Origin: Halocaridina rubra
Taxonomy: Eukaryota; Arthropoda; Malacostraca; Decapoda; Atyidae
Assembly (NCBI GenBank): GCA_037179515.1
Contig: JAXCGZ010005683.1
Span: forward strand, 174,021-238,020
Direction: 5' to 3'
Length of the DNA: 64,000 nt
The translations under genes were made by a program, and so were the position numbers. The notes beneath the pieces were generated by a model. It had not been told where the DNA came from. It made no database searches and saw only the letters and a program-made list of their open reading frames with translations. Positions 23,952 to 36,379 of the stretch are shown piece after piece; positions within the stretch are counted from its first letter, which is position 1; every line of letters begins with the position of its first letter.

Positions 23952-26757
23952 TTAGTGATACTTATCATACGTGTCCTTAAAACTATGGATTGAGATAGCA
24001 TTAACTACCTCCTCGCTTAGCCAATTCCAATTATCAACTACTCTTACACTGAAAAAGTATTTCCTTACATCCTGCAAAGAAGTTTTCTTACGAAGCTTCA
24101 AACTATGACCTCTAGTTCTAGAGCCAGCCATATCAAAATATCGATCCCTATCCACTCTATCATAACCATGAAGGAATTTAAAGACTGTCACCATATCCCC
24201 CCTCACTCTTCTAGCTTCCAGTGATGGTAAGTCTAATTCCCTCAGCCTCTCATCATAACTGAGATTGCGTATTTCTGGCACCAGTTTCGTGGCATGTCTT
24301 TGAACTTTTTCAGGCTTAGCTATGTGCTTTTTCAAGTGCGGATTCCAGAAGGGTGCTGCATATTCGAGTTTTGGCCTCACATAGGTTACATAAATATTTC
24401 TGAACATTTCCTTGTCCATGTGCCTGAAAGCTACCCTTACATTTGATAAGAACGCATATGCCACCCTTACTATGCCATTTATATGTATTTCTGGAGACAA
24501 ATCTGAAAGTATCCTAGATCACTCTCATTTTTTGTCTCTTGAAGTTGTACTCCAGCCACCGAGTAGTCAAGCTTGGGCGTTCTTGCACTTGTACCCATTC
24601 TCATTACCTTACATTTTGAAGTACTGAATTTCATTAGCCACTTTTCTGACCACTCATGCAGATTATTTAGATCCTCCTGAAGTTCTCTACCATTGTTCTC
24701 GTTTTTTACTTTCTTCACAATCTTTGCATCATCTGCAAACATATTCATGAATGAATTTACAGACTCTGGTAGGTCATTTACATATACAAGGAACAAAAGT
24801 GGCCCTAAAACTGAACCCTGTGGAACTCCACTACTAACTCTTCTCCATTCAGACACTGAGTGTCTTACTCTAACCCTCTGTTCCCTTCCTTCAAAGTAAG
24901 TTTTTATCCATTCCAAAACATTTCCACCTATTCTAGCCATTGATTGCAGCTTCCTAATAAGTCTCCCATGTGGAACAGTGTCAAACGCATTCTGGAAGTC
25001 TAGGAATATGCAATCTGCCCAGCCCTCTCTTTCCTGTAAGATTTGGCTTACCTCATCATAAAATTCTAATAAGTTTGTTACTGTTGATCTACCTTCTCTG
25101 AAGCCATGTTGCCTCACTGACAAAAAGTTGAAGGATTCCATGTGAAGTGAGATATGTTTCCTTAGTAGTTTCTCCATAACTTTGCAAACTATGCTGGTCA
25201 AGGAAACTGGTCTATAGTTCAGAGCCGTATCCCTCCTTCCCTTTTTGAAGATAGGTATCACATTTGCTTGTTTCCAGCATCTTGGAATCTCCCCTGACTC
25301 CAGTGACTCCTTAAATATGATACTTAGTGCCACTGATATTGTGTTTGCGCATTTTTTAAGCACATGAGGGGATATGTCATCAGGACCTGTAGCTTTATGA
25401 GCATCTAAATCCATCAGCGCTTTGCATACCTCTGTGGCTGTAAGGTTGATGTTCTCTAATACCGGCCCTTGAGCTTCTATCACTGCAATCTGAGGGGGTG
25501 GGGTATTTTCTACTGTAAATACTGACTGAAACTCCTTGTTCAATTCTTTGCAGATCTCTTCATCCGTCTCAGTGATGCTTCCATCCGCTCTCATTAGCCT
25601 TAAAACCTGTTCTTTTACCTTCAGTTTTCCTCTGATAAAGCTGTGGAAAAGCTTGGGATTTTATTTAGCCTTCCTGGTAATGTCCCTCTCATAGTCTCTC
25701 TCTGCCTCTCTCCTTTTACTTAGGTAGTCATTTCTTGCTCTTTTGTAGGTTTGCCAGGCATTTATGTTTTTTCTCCTCCTATTCCTTTTCCAGCATTTGT
25801 CTCTCCACTCCTTAGCTCTTTTACACCCATTATCGAACCAATTCTCTCTGGCATGAATTACACCTACTTTGGTGACAGGTATGCAGCAATCTACTATCTT
25901 CCCATATTTCTCACAAAATATGTCATACATTTCTTGTACAGATTTGTTGTAAAATAAGGTTCTCCAGTCAATAACTGCAAAAAGCTCATTCATTTTGATG
26001 TAATCTCCTTCCAGATAGTTCCTCCTCATGTCCTCAGTGCCTCTACTCTCAGGAAGAATATCTTCAATGATATACTCCATCAACAACACACAGTGGTCAC
26101 TCTTTCCAATTGGTGGTTCATACTCAATTTTTTCAATATCCAACACATTATCTGTGAACACTAGATCAAGTAGTGATGGCTCATCCCCACCCCTGGCCCT
26201 CGTTGGTTCCATTACATGTTGGTGTAGGAAATTCCCTTGTACGCAATCTAGGAATCTTGCCCCGAATGAGTCCTCACCACTGTGTGGGTCAAGATTTATC
26301 CAATCTATCTCTTTATGATTAAAGTCTCCCATAATCAAAATCCTCCTTTTTTTTCCCGTGCCATGTTAACAACTGAGTTTATGACTTCAATAGTACCTAT
26401 ATGACTTTCCTCATAAACTTCAAGCCTATTTTGGTTCCTTGGTGGGTTGTATACAAAAGTTATTATAATACTCTCTGACCCAATATTTATGCGAGCAACA
26501 AGAAATTCCTTGAACTCACTTTCTATAGCCAAGTTTATTTCTTCAACTTGAATCCTTTCACTTATGAGCAGTGCTATCCCTCCACCAGTCCTCTCAGATC
26601 TTTCAACCCTTAGTATTCTGAAGTCCTTAGGAAAAACTGTGACACTGTTTATGTCCTCACTCAACTTAGTCTCTGTAATTGCTACTATATCTGCCTTACT
26701 GTTGTGAATCCTATCTTTTAATTCTACTGCCTTACCAGCTAATCCATCAGCATTTGT
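23952..26757 (-). pseudogene. LINE-A ORF2 of LA-8, broken
   Basis: Segments in translation order: EN first part at 26664-26335, EN/linker at 26338-25661, RT at 25594-24479, C-terminus at 24500-23952. Lesions: the T-run near 26350 changes frame (MAREKKGGF), an in-frame TAA from GATTTTATTTAGCC near 25660, and a deletion near 24510 that shifts frame (DLGYFQ where others have DLGVNILADL). Motif A is FLDFQNAFD, so the catalytic Asp is intact. Confidence 0.88.
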
Positions 26758-28069
26758 GTGATTACCTAATTGTGATTACCTAATTGTGTTTACGGGAAAG
26801 AGCCCAAAGCTCGTATCTTCCCGTCTCCTCATCGGTTCCATTTTTAGACTTAGTGATACTTATCATACCTGTCCTTAAAACTATGGATTGAGGTAGCATT
26901 AACTACCTCCTCGCTTAGCGAATTCCAATTATCAACTACTCTTACACTGAAAAAGTATTTCCTTACATCCTGCAAACAAGTTTTCTTCCGAAGCTTCAAA
27001 CTATGACCTCTAGTTCTAGAGCCAGCCATATCGAAATATCGATCCCTATCCACTCTATCATAACCATGAAGGAATTTAAAGACTGTCACCATATCCCCCC
27101 TTACTCTTCTAGCTTCGAGTGATGGCAAGTCTAATTCCCTCAGCCTCTCATCATAACCGAGATTGCGTATTTCTGGCACCAGTTTCGTGGCATGTCTTTG
27201 AACTTTTTCATGCTTAGCTATGTGCTTTTTCAAGTGCGGATTCCAAAAGGGGGCTGCATATTCGAGTTTTGGCCTCACATAGGTTACATAAATATTTCTG
27301 AACATTTCCTTGTCCATGTGCCTGAAGGCTACCCTTACATTTGATAAGAATGCATATGCTGCCCTTACTACGCCATTTATATGTATTTCTGGAGACAAAT
27401 CTGCCAGTATGTTTACTCCTAGATCTCCCTCATTTTCTGTCTCTTGAAGTTGTACTCCAGCCACCGAGTAGTCAAGCTTGGGCCTTCTTGCACTTGTACC
27501 CATTCTCATTACCTTACATTTTGAGGTATTGAATTTCATTAGCCACTTTTCTGACCACTCATGCAGATTATTTAGATCCTCCTGAAGTTCTCTACCATTG
27601 TTCTCGTTTTTTACTTTCTTCACAATCTTTGCATCATCCGCAAACATATTCATGAATGAATTTACAGACTCTGGTAGGTCATTTACATATACAAGGAACA
27701 AAAGTGGCCCTAAAACTGAACCCTGTGGAACTCCACTACTAACTCTTCTCCATTCAGACACTGAGTGTCTTACTCTAACCCTCTGTTCCCTTCCTTCTAA
27801 GTAAGTTTTTATCCATTCCAAGACATTTCCACCTATTCTAGCCATTGATTGCAGCTTCCTAATTAGTCTCCCATGTGGAACAGTGTCAAACGCTTTCTGG
27901 AAGTCTAGGAATATGCAATCTGCCCAGCCCTCTCTTTCCTGTAAGATTTGGCTTACCTCATCATAAAATTCTAATAAGTTTGTTACTGTTGATCTTCCTT
28001 CTCTGAAGCCATGTTGCCTCACTGACAAAAAGTTGAAGGATTCCAAGTGAAGAGAGATATGTTTCCTTA
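26758..28069 (-). mobile_element. LINE-A copy LA-9, 5'-truncated, inserted into LA-8
   Basis: The 3' tail (two 14-bp repeats) starts right after catttgtg, and the truncated 5' end (tatgtttcctta) meets aatgagacccc. In LA-13 the uninterrupted site reads catttgtatataacaatctt then aatgag, so about 11 bp of target were lost. No target-site duplication exists, and ctta is shared at the 5' junction. Variants match LA-5 and LA-25. Confidence 0.93.
26850..28068 (-). pseudogene. LINE-A RT fragment of LA-9 (~400 codons), uninterrupted
   Basis: Open from KHISLHLESFNFLSVRQHGF through motif A (FLDFQKAFDTV), motif B (SGVPQGSVLGPLLF) and motif C (MFADDAKI) to DRYDKYH-stop. It differs from LA-25 by only a few residues (for example ENEGDLG here against ENERDLG). 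The endonuclease is absent, so it cannot move by itself. Confidence 0.9.
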
Positions 28070-29147
28070 ATGAGACCCCATCCCCTGAACTTCTGTCATT
28101 ATCTTCTTTATCTCCCCTTTGTCTGGAAGAACTCTGAAATGAAAATTTTTCTTCTGTTCTTCATTTCTTTCATCATTTAACTTTCTTGCCTCTTGCAACA
28201 AGTTTTTGATCTTTCCCATCTCTTCCTGTGTTCTGTATCGTCTAATGAACACTTCTTTGAATTCTTGAAGGTCTTTTAGACTTTTTTTTCTCAACAATAT
28301 TTCCCTACATGTTTCCCCTCTCTCAAAGGTTACTTTTGTTGGTCTCGGCTTTCCTTCCCTCGAATATTTACCTAGTTGGTGTATGTTTACAATATCCTCA
28401 GGACCACAAACTACTCCAAGCTTTCTTATCAGGTCTTCAACCCTAACTTTATTTTCTTCAAGTCTCCCCTGCCATGTTGGCTCCTGGGATTCGCTTATGC
28501 CTGAGGTTACCACTGTCTTCTCCTTATCAAGTGCCTGTCTGATGAGTGGGTTTGCCCTTTCCATCACAACGTCTTTCATTTTTTTTGATTACTGTCTCTT
28601 TATAATCAACTGTTTGTATGTTTTCCAGTGCCACCATCTATACAGCCTCTTTTACTTCCATATTCCCCTTTAGTGCATCAGCAAAGGAAGTTTTCATGGC
28701 ATCATTTTCCATATTCAGCTCCTGGAACCCTTTTCTGAACTGTTCAATGTTTTCCTTAATCTGGACGTTCCAAGCAGCAATCTCGTTTCTCTCAGAAGAG
28801 AGCAGTGAACTAATATCTAATTCCTTTAGGTTGTCATTCAGCTGTTTGTTTTTATCTTCTTGTTTAGAAATTCTAGATTCTAGTTGACTCTTTTCCCCTT
28901 CCAGCTTCTTTATTCTTTTTTCTAGTTCCTTTCTCTCCTGCCCTTGTGCTTTATTTGCTTACTCCAAAGATCTTATTTGCTCTCTGAGTGTTTCATTCTC
29001 TTTCATTTCTCCATCCATATTCCGAATTTTTTCATCAAGGCTTATAACCATTGCCTCTAAATTCTTGATTTTCTATTTAAGTATCCTAATGGCTACCCCT
29101 CCTACCGACCCATGGATGGGAGAGGTTTGGGACAGAGATGGCGTCAT
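28070..29147 (-). pseudogene. LINE-A ORF1 of LA-8, broken
   Basis: The C-terminal 170 codons are open (28579-28067). Upstream a T-run (catttttttgatt, near 28580) shifts the frame. The coiled-coil N-terminus begins at an ATG near 29147 and has stops at two sites: TAG in the LK-Q-KI segment near 29075, and TAA in the SLE-E-ANKA segment near 28960. The second stop is also in LA-13. Confidence 0.8.
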
Positions 29148-30069
29148 TTTTATGTTCTCCCTCTCACAGAATATAGAAAGAAGAAGAGAAAGAGGAAAAA
29201 AAAAGAGAAAAACTTTTAATTAAACTTCACACAGAATTTTTATATCTCCATATTAGTGCTATTTAGTGACTCAGTTTATCTCTTTTCTGGTAACACACAT
29301 CTTAACTTAAAAACTTGACCATGGTAATTTAAGGATAAAAAGAAAAATAAAAAAAAATGCAACAAAACAAAAGTCAAACCTGAAGGAAAATTCGAATTTG
29401 TGTCTGAGGAGGCACCCACCTGATTCTGCTATATATTCTTCCTAACTGATAAACTCACTTGCTAACCAAGATATGTTATCACAAGATTAGACTTTATATT
29501 TAACTCAATATATATACAAAATAAAAAAAATAGTAAAAGAGAAAGCTAAAAGAAAAGCAAAAAAATGAAGAAAATAAGACAGCTGTATTACTTGGCAACT
29601 TAACTCAGTACTGTTGACAGGTGGATATTTGGTATTTATTTAATTATTCAATATTTCGTGTATCAAACTAACTAACAAGTTAATATAAATGGGAGGATAC
29701 TGATTTTAACAATATATGGAACCACAGGATCAGGTAAACGGCTTAAGAGCTTTCCCCACTTTACTCAAAAAATTAGGTGATGTGATGTGATGGCTTCACC
29801 TCTGGCAGCTCTTCTAAATTTCCTTCAAGGCAGAACTGGACAGCAGCTTCTCTCTCCCCTCACGAAACTGTTCTCAATTTTTTTTCCTTTAATATTTTGG
29901 ACAGTCTCGTCATACAACAAATATAAGTTTTGTACTCACAATACTCTGCAGGATTTCAGATTTAGGGAAATTATGGTTAAGTTTTCCACTAAGCACTTAG
30001 TCACTCAAAAACACAAGTAAAAATTTAAGAGGAGCAGTTCCGTGTGTCACTGAACGAAATGGACGTGTC
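29148..30069. other. Presumed LINE-A 5' region of LA-8 plus sequence of unknown origin
   Basis: 29148-29812 matches 3776-4430 of LA-1, an independent copy, so it is part of the element and would hold any internal promoter. 29813-30069 is shared only with LA-13 (40970-41217) and may be either further 5' UTR or host flank. No gene is visible. The 77-codon open frame at 29787-30020 has no recognisable content. Confidence 0.6.
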
Positions 30070-32317
30070 ATTACCTAATTGATTACCTAATTGTGTTTAC
30101 GGGAAAGAGCCCAAAGCTCGTATATTCCCGTCTCCTCATCGGTTCCATTTTATACTTAGTGATACGTATCATACACGTCCTTAAAGCTATGGATTGAGAT
30201 AGCATTAACTACCTCCTCGCTTAGCCAATTCCAATTATCAACTACTCTTACACTGAAAAAGTATTTTCTTACATCCTGCAAAGAAGTTTTCTTACGAAGC
30301 TTCAAACTATGACCTCTAGTTCTAGAGCCAGCCATATCAAAATATCGATCCCTATCCACTCTATCATAACCATGAAGGAATTTAAAGACTGTCACCATAT
30401 CCCCCCTCACTCTTCTAGCTTCGAGTGATGGTAAGTCTAATTCCCTCAGCCTCTCATCATAACTGAGATTGCGTATTGCTGGCACCAGTTTCGTGGAATG
30501 TCTTTGAACTTTTTCAAGCTTAGCTATGTGCTTTTTCTAGTGCGGATTCCAAAAGGGGGTTGCATATTCGAGTTTTGGCCTCACATAGGTTACATAAATA
30601 TTTCTGAACATTTCCTTGTCCATGTGCCTGAAAGCTACCCTTACATTTGATAAGAATGCTTATGCTTCCCTTACTATGCCATTTATATGTATTTCTGGAG
30701 ACAAATCTGCCAGTATGTTTACTCCTAGATCTCTCTCATTTTCTGTCTCTTGAAGTTGTACTCCAGCCACCGAGTAGTCAAGCTTGGGCCTTCTTGCACT
30801 TGTACCCATTCTCATTACCTTACATTTTGAAGTATTCAATTTCATTAGCCACTTTTCTGACCACTCATGCAGATTATTTAGATCCTCCTGAAGTTCTTTA
30901 CCATTGTTCTCGTTTTTACTTTCTTCACAATCTTTGCATCATCTGCAAACATATTCATGAATGAATTTACAGCCTCTGGTAGGTCATTTACATATACAAG
31001 GAACAAAAGTGGCCCTAAAACCGAACCCTGTGGAACTCCACTACTAACTCTTCTCCATTCAGACACTGAGTGTCTTACTCTAACCCTCTGTTCCCTTCCT
31101 TCTAAGTAAGTTTTTATCCATTCCAAAACATTTCCACCTATTCTAGCCATTGATTGCAGCTTCCTAATAAGTCTCCCATGTGGAACAGTGTCAAACGCAT
31201 TCTGGACGTCTAGGAATATGCAATCTGCCCAGCCCTCTCTTTCCTGTAAGATTTGGCTTACCTCATCATAAAATTCTAATTAGTTTGTTACTGTTGATCT
31301 ACCTTCTCTGAAGCCATGTTGCCTCACTGACAAAAAGTTGAAGGATTCCAAGTGAAGAGAGATATGTTTCCTTAGTAGTTTCTCCATAACTTTGCAAACT
31401 ATGCTGGTCAAGGAAACTGGTCTATAGTTAAGAGCCGTATCCCTCCTTCCCTTTTTGAAGATAGGTATCACATTTGCTTGTTTCCAGCATCTTGGAATCT
31501 CCCCTGACTCCAGTGACTTTTTAAATATGATACTTAGTGCCACTGATATTGAGTTTGCGCATTTTTTAAGCACATGAGGGGATATGTCATCAGGACCTGT
31601 AGCTTTATGAACATCTAAATCCATCAACGCTTTGCATACCTCTGTGGCTGTAAGGTTGATGATCTCTAATACCGGCCCTTGAGCTTCTATCACTGCAATC
31701 TGAGGGGGTGGGGTATTTTCTACTGTAAATACTGACTGAAACTCCTTGTTAAATTCTTTGCAGATCTCTTCATCCGTCTCAGTGATGCTTCCATCCCCTC
31801 TCTTTAGCCTTAAAACCTGTTCTTTTACCTTCAGTTTTCCTCTGATAAAGCTGTGGAAAAGCTTGGGATTTTCTTTAGCCTTCCTGGTGATGTCCCTCTC
31901 ATAGTCTCTCTCTGCCTCTCTCCTTTTACTTAGGTAGTCATTTCTTGCTCTTTTGTAGGTTTGCCAGGCATTTATGTTTTTTCTCCTCCTATACCTTTTC
32001 CAGAATTTGTCTCTCCACTCCTTAGCTCTTTTACACCCATTATCGAACCATTTCTCTCTGGCATGAATTACACCTACCTTGGTGACAGGTATGCAGCAAT
32101 CTACTATCTTCCCATATTTCTCACAAAAGATGTCATACATTTCTTGTACAGATTTGTTGTAAAATAAGGTTCTCCAGTCAAGAACTGCAAAAAGCTCATT
32201 CATTTTGATGTAATCTCCTTTCGGATAGTTCCTCCTCATGTCCTCAGTGCCTCTACTCTCAGGAAGAATATCTTCAATGATATACTCCATCAACAGCACA
32301 CAGTGGTCACTCTTTCC
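30070..32317 (-). mobile_element. LINE-A copy LA-10, 5'-truncated in the endonuclease
   Basis: Starts with a degenerate pair of 14-bp repeats and the hairpin and runs to SDHCVLL of the endonuclease. It then switches at tctttcc|actaaaaaaagtac into the 3' part of the older copy LA-11. Its duplicate is LA-14, at an offset of about 11.14 kb. Confidence 0.9.
30156..32317 (-). pseudogene. LINE-A ORF2 fragment of LA-10, broken
   Basis: Open pieces: 32299-31280, 31150-30878, 30845-30660 and 30485-30156. One T is missing from the run at 30914 (KIVKKVKTRTMVKNF after motif C), which shifts the frame. LA-14 carries the same loss. Other stops: attagtttg near 31280, and the AYAF region read as stop near 30660. 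Confidence 0.87.
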
Positions 32318-35300
32318 ACTAAAAAAAGTACTTCCTTACAGCCTACAAAGAAGTTTTTATACGAAGCTTCAAACTATGACCTCTAGTTCTAGTGCCAGCC
32401 TTATCAAAAAATCGATCTCTATCCACTCTGTGATAGCTATGAAGGAAATTAAAAACCATCACCAAATCCCCCTCATTCTTCTAGCTTCGAGTGATGGTAA
32501 GTTTAATTCCTCAGCCTTTCATCATAATTAAGACTGCGTATTTCTGGCACCAGCTTTGTGGCATATCTTTGAATTTTTTCCAGCTTAACTATGTGCTTTA
32601 TCAAGTGCAGATTCCAAAAGGGGACTGCATATTCAAGCTTTGGCCTCACGTAGCTTACATAAATATTTTCTGAACATTTCCTTGTCCAAGTGCTTGAAGG
32701 CTACCCTTACATTTGCTAAGAAAGCATATGCTGCCCTTACTATGTCATTTATATGCATTTCCGGAGGCAATTCCGCCAGTATGTTTACCCATTGATCTCT
32801 CTCATTCTCTGTCTCTTGAAGTTCCACTCCTGCCATTGAACAGTTAAGGTTGAGCCTTCTTGCACTTGTACCCATTCTCATAGCCTTACATTTATGAGTA
32901 TTGAGTTTCATTAGCCACTTTTCTAACCACTCATGCAGATCTTTTTTAGTTCTTTACCATTGTTCTCGTTTCTTACTTTTTTCACAATCTTTTCATCATC
33001 TGCAAGCATATTAATGAAACAATTTACCGACTCTGCTAGGTCATTTACATATACAAGGAACAAAAGTGGCCCTAAAGCTGATCTCTGTGGAACTCCACTA
33101 CTAACTCTTCTCCATCAGACACTGAGTGTCTTACTTCAACCCTCTGTTCTCTTCCTTTTAAGTAAGTTTTTATCCATTCCAAGACATTTCCACCTATTCT
33201 TGCCATTGCTTGCAGCTTCTTAATAAGCCTCCCATGTGGGACAGTGTCAAATGCATCCTTGAATCTGCCCAACCCTCTTTTTCCTGTAAAGTTCAGCTTA
33301 CCTCATCATAGAATTTTAATAAGTTTGTTACTGTTGATCTACCTTCTTTGAAGCCATGCTGTCTCACTGACAAAAAGTTGAAGGATTCCGAGTGAAGAGA
33401 GATATGTTTCCTTTGTAGTTTTTTCCATAACTTTGCAAACTATGCTGCTCAAGGAAACAGGCCTATAGTTTAGAGCCGTACCCCTCCTTCCGTTTTTGAA
33501 GATAGGTACCACGTTCGCCTGTATCCAGCATTTTGAAATCTCCCCTGAATCCAGCGACTTTTCAAATATGATACTTAGTGCTACTGATATTGAATTAGCG
33601 CATTTCTTAAGTACATAAGGTTTTATATCATCATGAATTTTAGCTTTAAGGGCATCTAACTCCATCGGTGCTTTGTATACCTCTGTGGCTGGAAAGATGA
33701 TATTCTCTAAAGCTGACCAATGATCTTTTATGTGTGCAATCTGAGGAGGTAGGGTATTTTCTGTTGTAAATTCTGACTGAAATTCCTTATTCAATTCTTC
33801 GCAGATCTCTTCATCCATCTCAGTGATATTTCCATCCACTCACTTTAGCTATAAAATCTGTTGTTTTAACTTCAGTTTCCTCTGGTAAAGCTGTGGAAAA
33901 GTGTGAAATTTTCTTTAGCCTTCATGGTAATATCCCTTTCATAGTCTCTCTCTGCCTCTCTTCTTTTACTTAGATAATCATTTCTTGCTCTTTTATTCTT
34001 TTATAAGTCTGCCAGGCAATTATTTTTTTCTCCTCCTATATCTTTTCCAGCATTTGTCTCTCCACTCATTAGTTCTCTTACACTAATTATTGAAGCATTT
34101 CTCTCTGGCATGAATCACTCCTATTTTGGTAACAGGTATGCAGCAATCTACAATCTTCCCATATTTCTCACAAAAGATGTTGTACATTTCTTATACAGAT
34201 TTGTAATTAAATAAGGTCCTCCAGTCAATAACTGCAAAAAGCTCATTCATTTTGATGTAATCTCCTTTGGAAAATTCCTCCTTGTGTCCTCAGTGCCTCT
34301 ACTCTCAGGCAGAACATCGATGATAAACTCCATCAACAACACACAGTGGTCACCCTTTCCAACTGCTGGTTTATAATAATTTTTTCAATATCCAACACAT
34401 TATCTGTGAATACTTGATCAAGCAGCAAATGCTCATCCACATCTCTGGCCTTCGTTGGTTCCAGTACATGTTGGTGTAGGAAATTCCCATGTGCGCAGTC
34501 TAGGAATCTTGCCCCAAATGAGTCCTCAAGATTTATCAAGACTACATCTCTATGATTAAAGTCTCCCATAAACAGAATCCTACATTTTCTCTTACGTGCA
34601 ATGATAGCAACTGAATTTGTGACTTCAATAGTACCTGTATGACTTTCCTCATAATCTTCTAGCCTATGTTGGTTCCTTGGTGGGTTATATGCAACAGTTA
34701 TTATATCGCTCTCTGACCCAGTTTTATGCGAGAAACAAGAAATTCCTTGAACTCCCTTTCTATAGCAAAGTTTATATTTTCAGCCTGAAACCTTTCACTT
34801 ATGAGCTGTGCTATCCTTCCACCAGTCCTCTCAGATCTTTCAACCCTTAATATTTTGAAGCCTTTAAGAAAAACTGAGCCACTGTTTAAGTCCTCACTTA
34901 ACTTAGTATCTGCAACTGCTACTATGTCTGCCTTACTTTTGTAAATATAATCTTTCAAGTCTACTGCCTCACCAGCTATTCCATCAGCATTTGTGTACAA
35001 CAACCTTAATAAGGCCCCATCCCCTGATCTTCTATCATTATCTTCTTTATCTCCCCTTTGTCTGAAAAACTATGAAGCAAAAAATTTTCTTCTCTTTCCT
35101 CTTGTAACAAGTTTTTAATCCTTTCCATCTCTTCCTGTGTTCTGTATGGTCTAATGAACACTGTTTAAAATTCTTGAAGGTCTTTTAGGCTTTTTTCCTC
35201 ATCAGTATTTCTCTACAATATTCAGAATATTTAAATAGTTGGTGAATGTTTACAATATCCTCAAGACCACATACTACTCTAAGCTTCCTTATCTTGTCTA

Positions 35301-35860
35301 AAATCCTAGCTAAATTTTCTTCAAGTCTCCCCTGCCATGTTAGTTCCTGGGATTCACTCATGCCTGAGATTATCACTGTCTTCTCTTCATCAAGTGCCTG
35401 TTTAATCAGAGGAATAGCCTTTTCCATCACAATATCTTTAATTTTTTCTGTTATTCTTTCTTTATAATCAACCGTTTTTGCTTCCCAGTGCCACCACCCT
35501 CACAGCCTCTTTTACTGCCACATTCCGTTTTAGTGCATCTACAAACGAAGTTTTCATGGCATCATGCGCCGTATTCATCTCCTGAAACTTTATTCTAAAC
35601 TGTTCAATGTTTGCTTTTATATGGACATTCCCAGTTGCAATCTAGTCTCTCCCTTGAAGAGAGCAGTGAACTAACATTTAATTCATTCAGGTTGTCCTCA
35701 GCTGTTTGTTGTTATTTTCTAGTTTAGAAATTCTGGCTTCTAGTTCACTCTTTTCCCCTCCCAGCTCCTTTATTCGTGTTTCTAGCTCTTTTATCTTTTG
35801 CCCTTGTGCTTTATTTGCTTCCTGTAAAAATATTATTTCTATTCTAAGTGTTTCATTCTA
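32318..35860 (-). mobile_element. LINE-A-related older copy LA-11, diverged and decayed
   Basis: Minus-strand remains in element order: ORF1 pieces (35430-35185), EN start (35003-34701, MLYTNADGIAGEAVDL), EN middle (34569-34333, GDFNHRDVVLINL), RT start (33839-33339), RT palm (33272-33072) and C-terminal part (32911-32633). It lacks its last ~100 bp and all of the 3' UTR at the junction with LA-10. Divergence from the other copies is much greater (for example ENIIFPATEVYKAPMELDA against ENINLTATEVCKALMDLDV), so this is an older subfamily. Confidence 0.87.
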
Positions 35861-36290
35861 TTTGTGTGTGTGTAATTATCTAATTTATAATTACCTAATT
35901 TGTGCTAATGGGAAAGAGCCCCAAGCTCGTAACTTCCCGTCTCCTGGTCGGTTCCATTTTGTACTTCGTGATACTTATCATACTTGACCTTAAAACTATG
36001 GATTGAGTTAGCATTAACTACCTTTTCGCTTAGCAAATTCCGATTATCAACTACTCTTACACTAAAAAAGTACTTTCTTACGTCCTGCAATGAAGTTTTC
36101 TTGCGAACCTTCAAACTATAACCTCTAGTTCTAGTGCCAGTAATATCAAAATATCGATCATTATATCCCCCCTCATTCTTCTAACTTCGAGTGATGGTAA
36201 GTCTAATTCCCTTTGCCTCTCATTATATCCGAGATTGCGTATTTATGGCACCACATTCGTATCATGCCTTTGCACTTTTTCCAGCTTAAT
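35861..36290 (-). mobile_element. Older LINE-A fragment LA-12, 3' ~430 bp
   Basis: TG-run, two AATTACCTAATTT-type repeats, a hairpin with a compensating change (tgggaa facing ttcccg) and the ORF2 C-terminus (open 36114-35905). It stops at ccagcttaat. Its divergence is similar to LA-11. Confidence 0.85.
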
Positions 36291-36379
36291 GCATGTATGT
36301 ATGTGATTACCTAATTGTGCTTACGGGAAAGAGCCCAAAGCTCGTATCTTCCCGTCTCCTCATCGGTTCCATTTTATAC

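Larger units (their letters stand above)
23850..29812 (-). mobile_element. LINE-A copy LA-8, near full length, split by the insertion of LA-9
   Basis: Outer parts 23850-26757 (3' UTR, RT, EN) and 28070-29812 (ORF1, 5' region) form one element. The paralogous copy LA-13 has the two parts contiguous. It shares with LA-13 the variants FPKDFRILRV, LMRADGS and MAREKK followed by a T-run frameshift, plus an ORF1 stop, so the two are duplicates. The 5' end is uncertain: GGCAGCTC near 29812 is where LA-1 and LA-2 end, but sequence shared with LA-13 continues to 30069. Confidence 0.9.

Noticed and set aside
29787..30020. 77-codon open frame as a real small gene
   Set aside because: No recognisable features. 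It spans the boundary of the LINE-A 5' region, and its counterpart near 40921 does not keep it as a comparable open frame.
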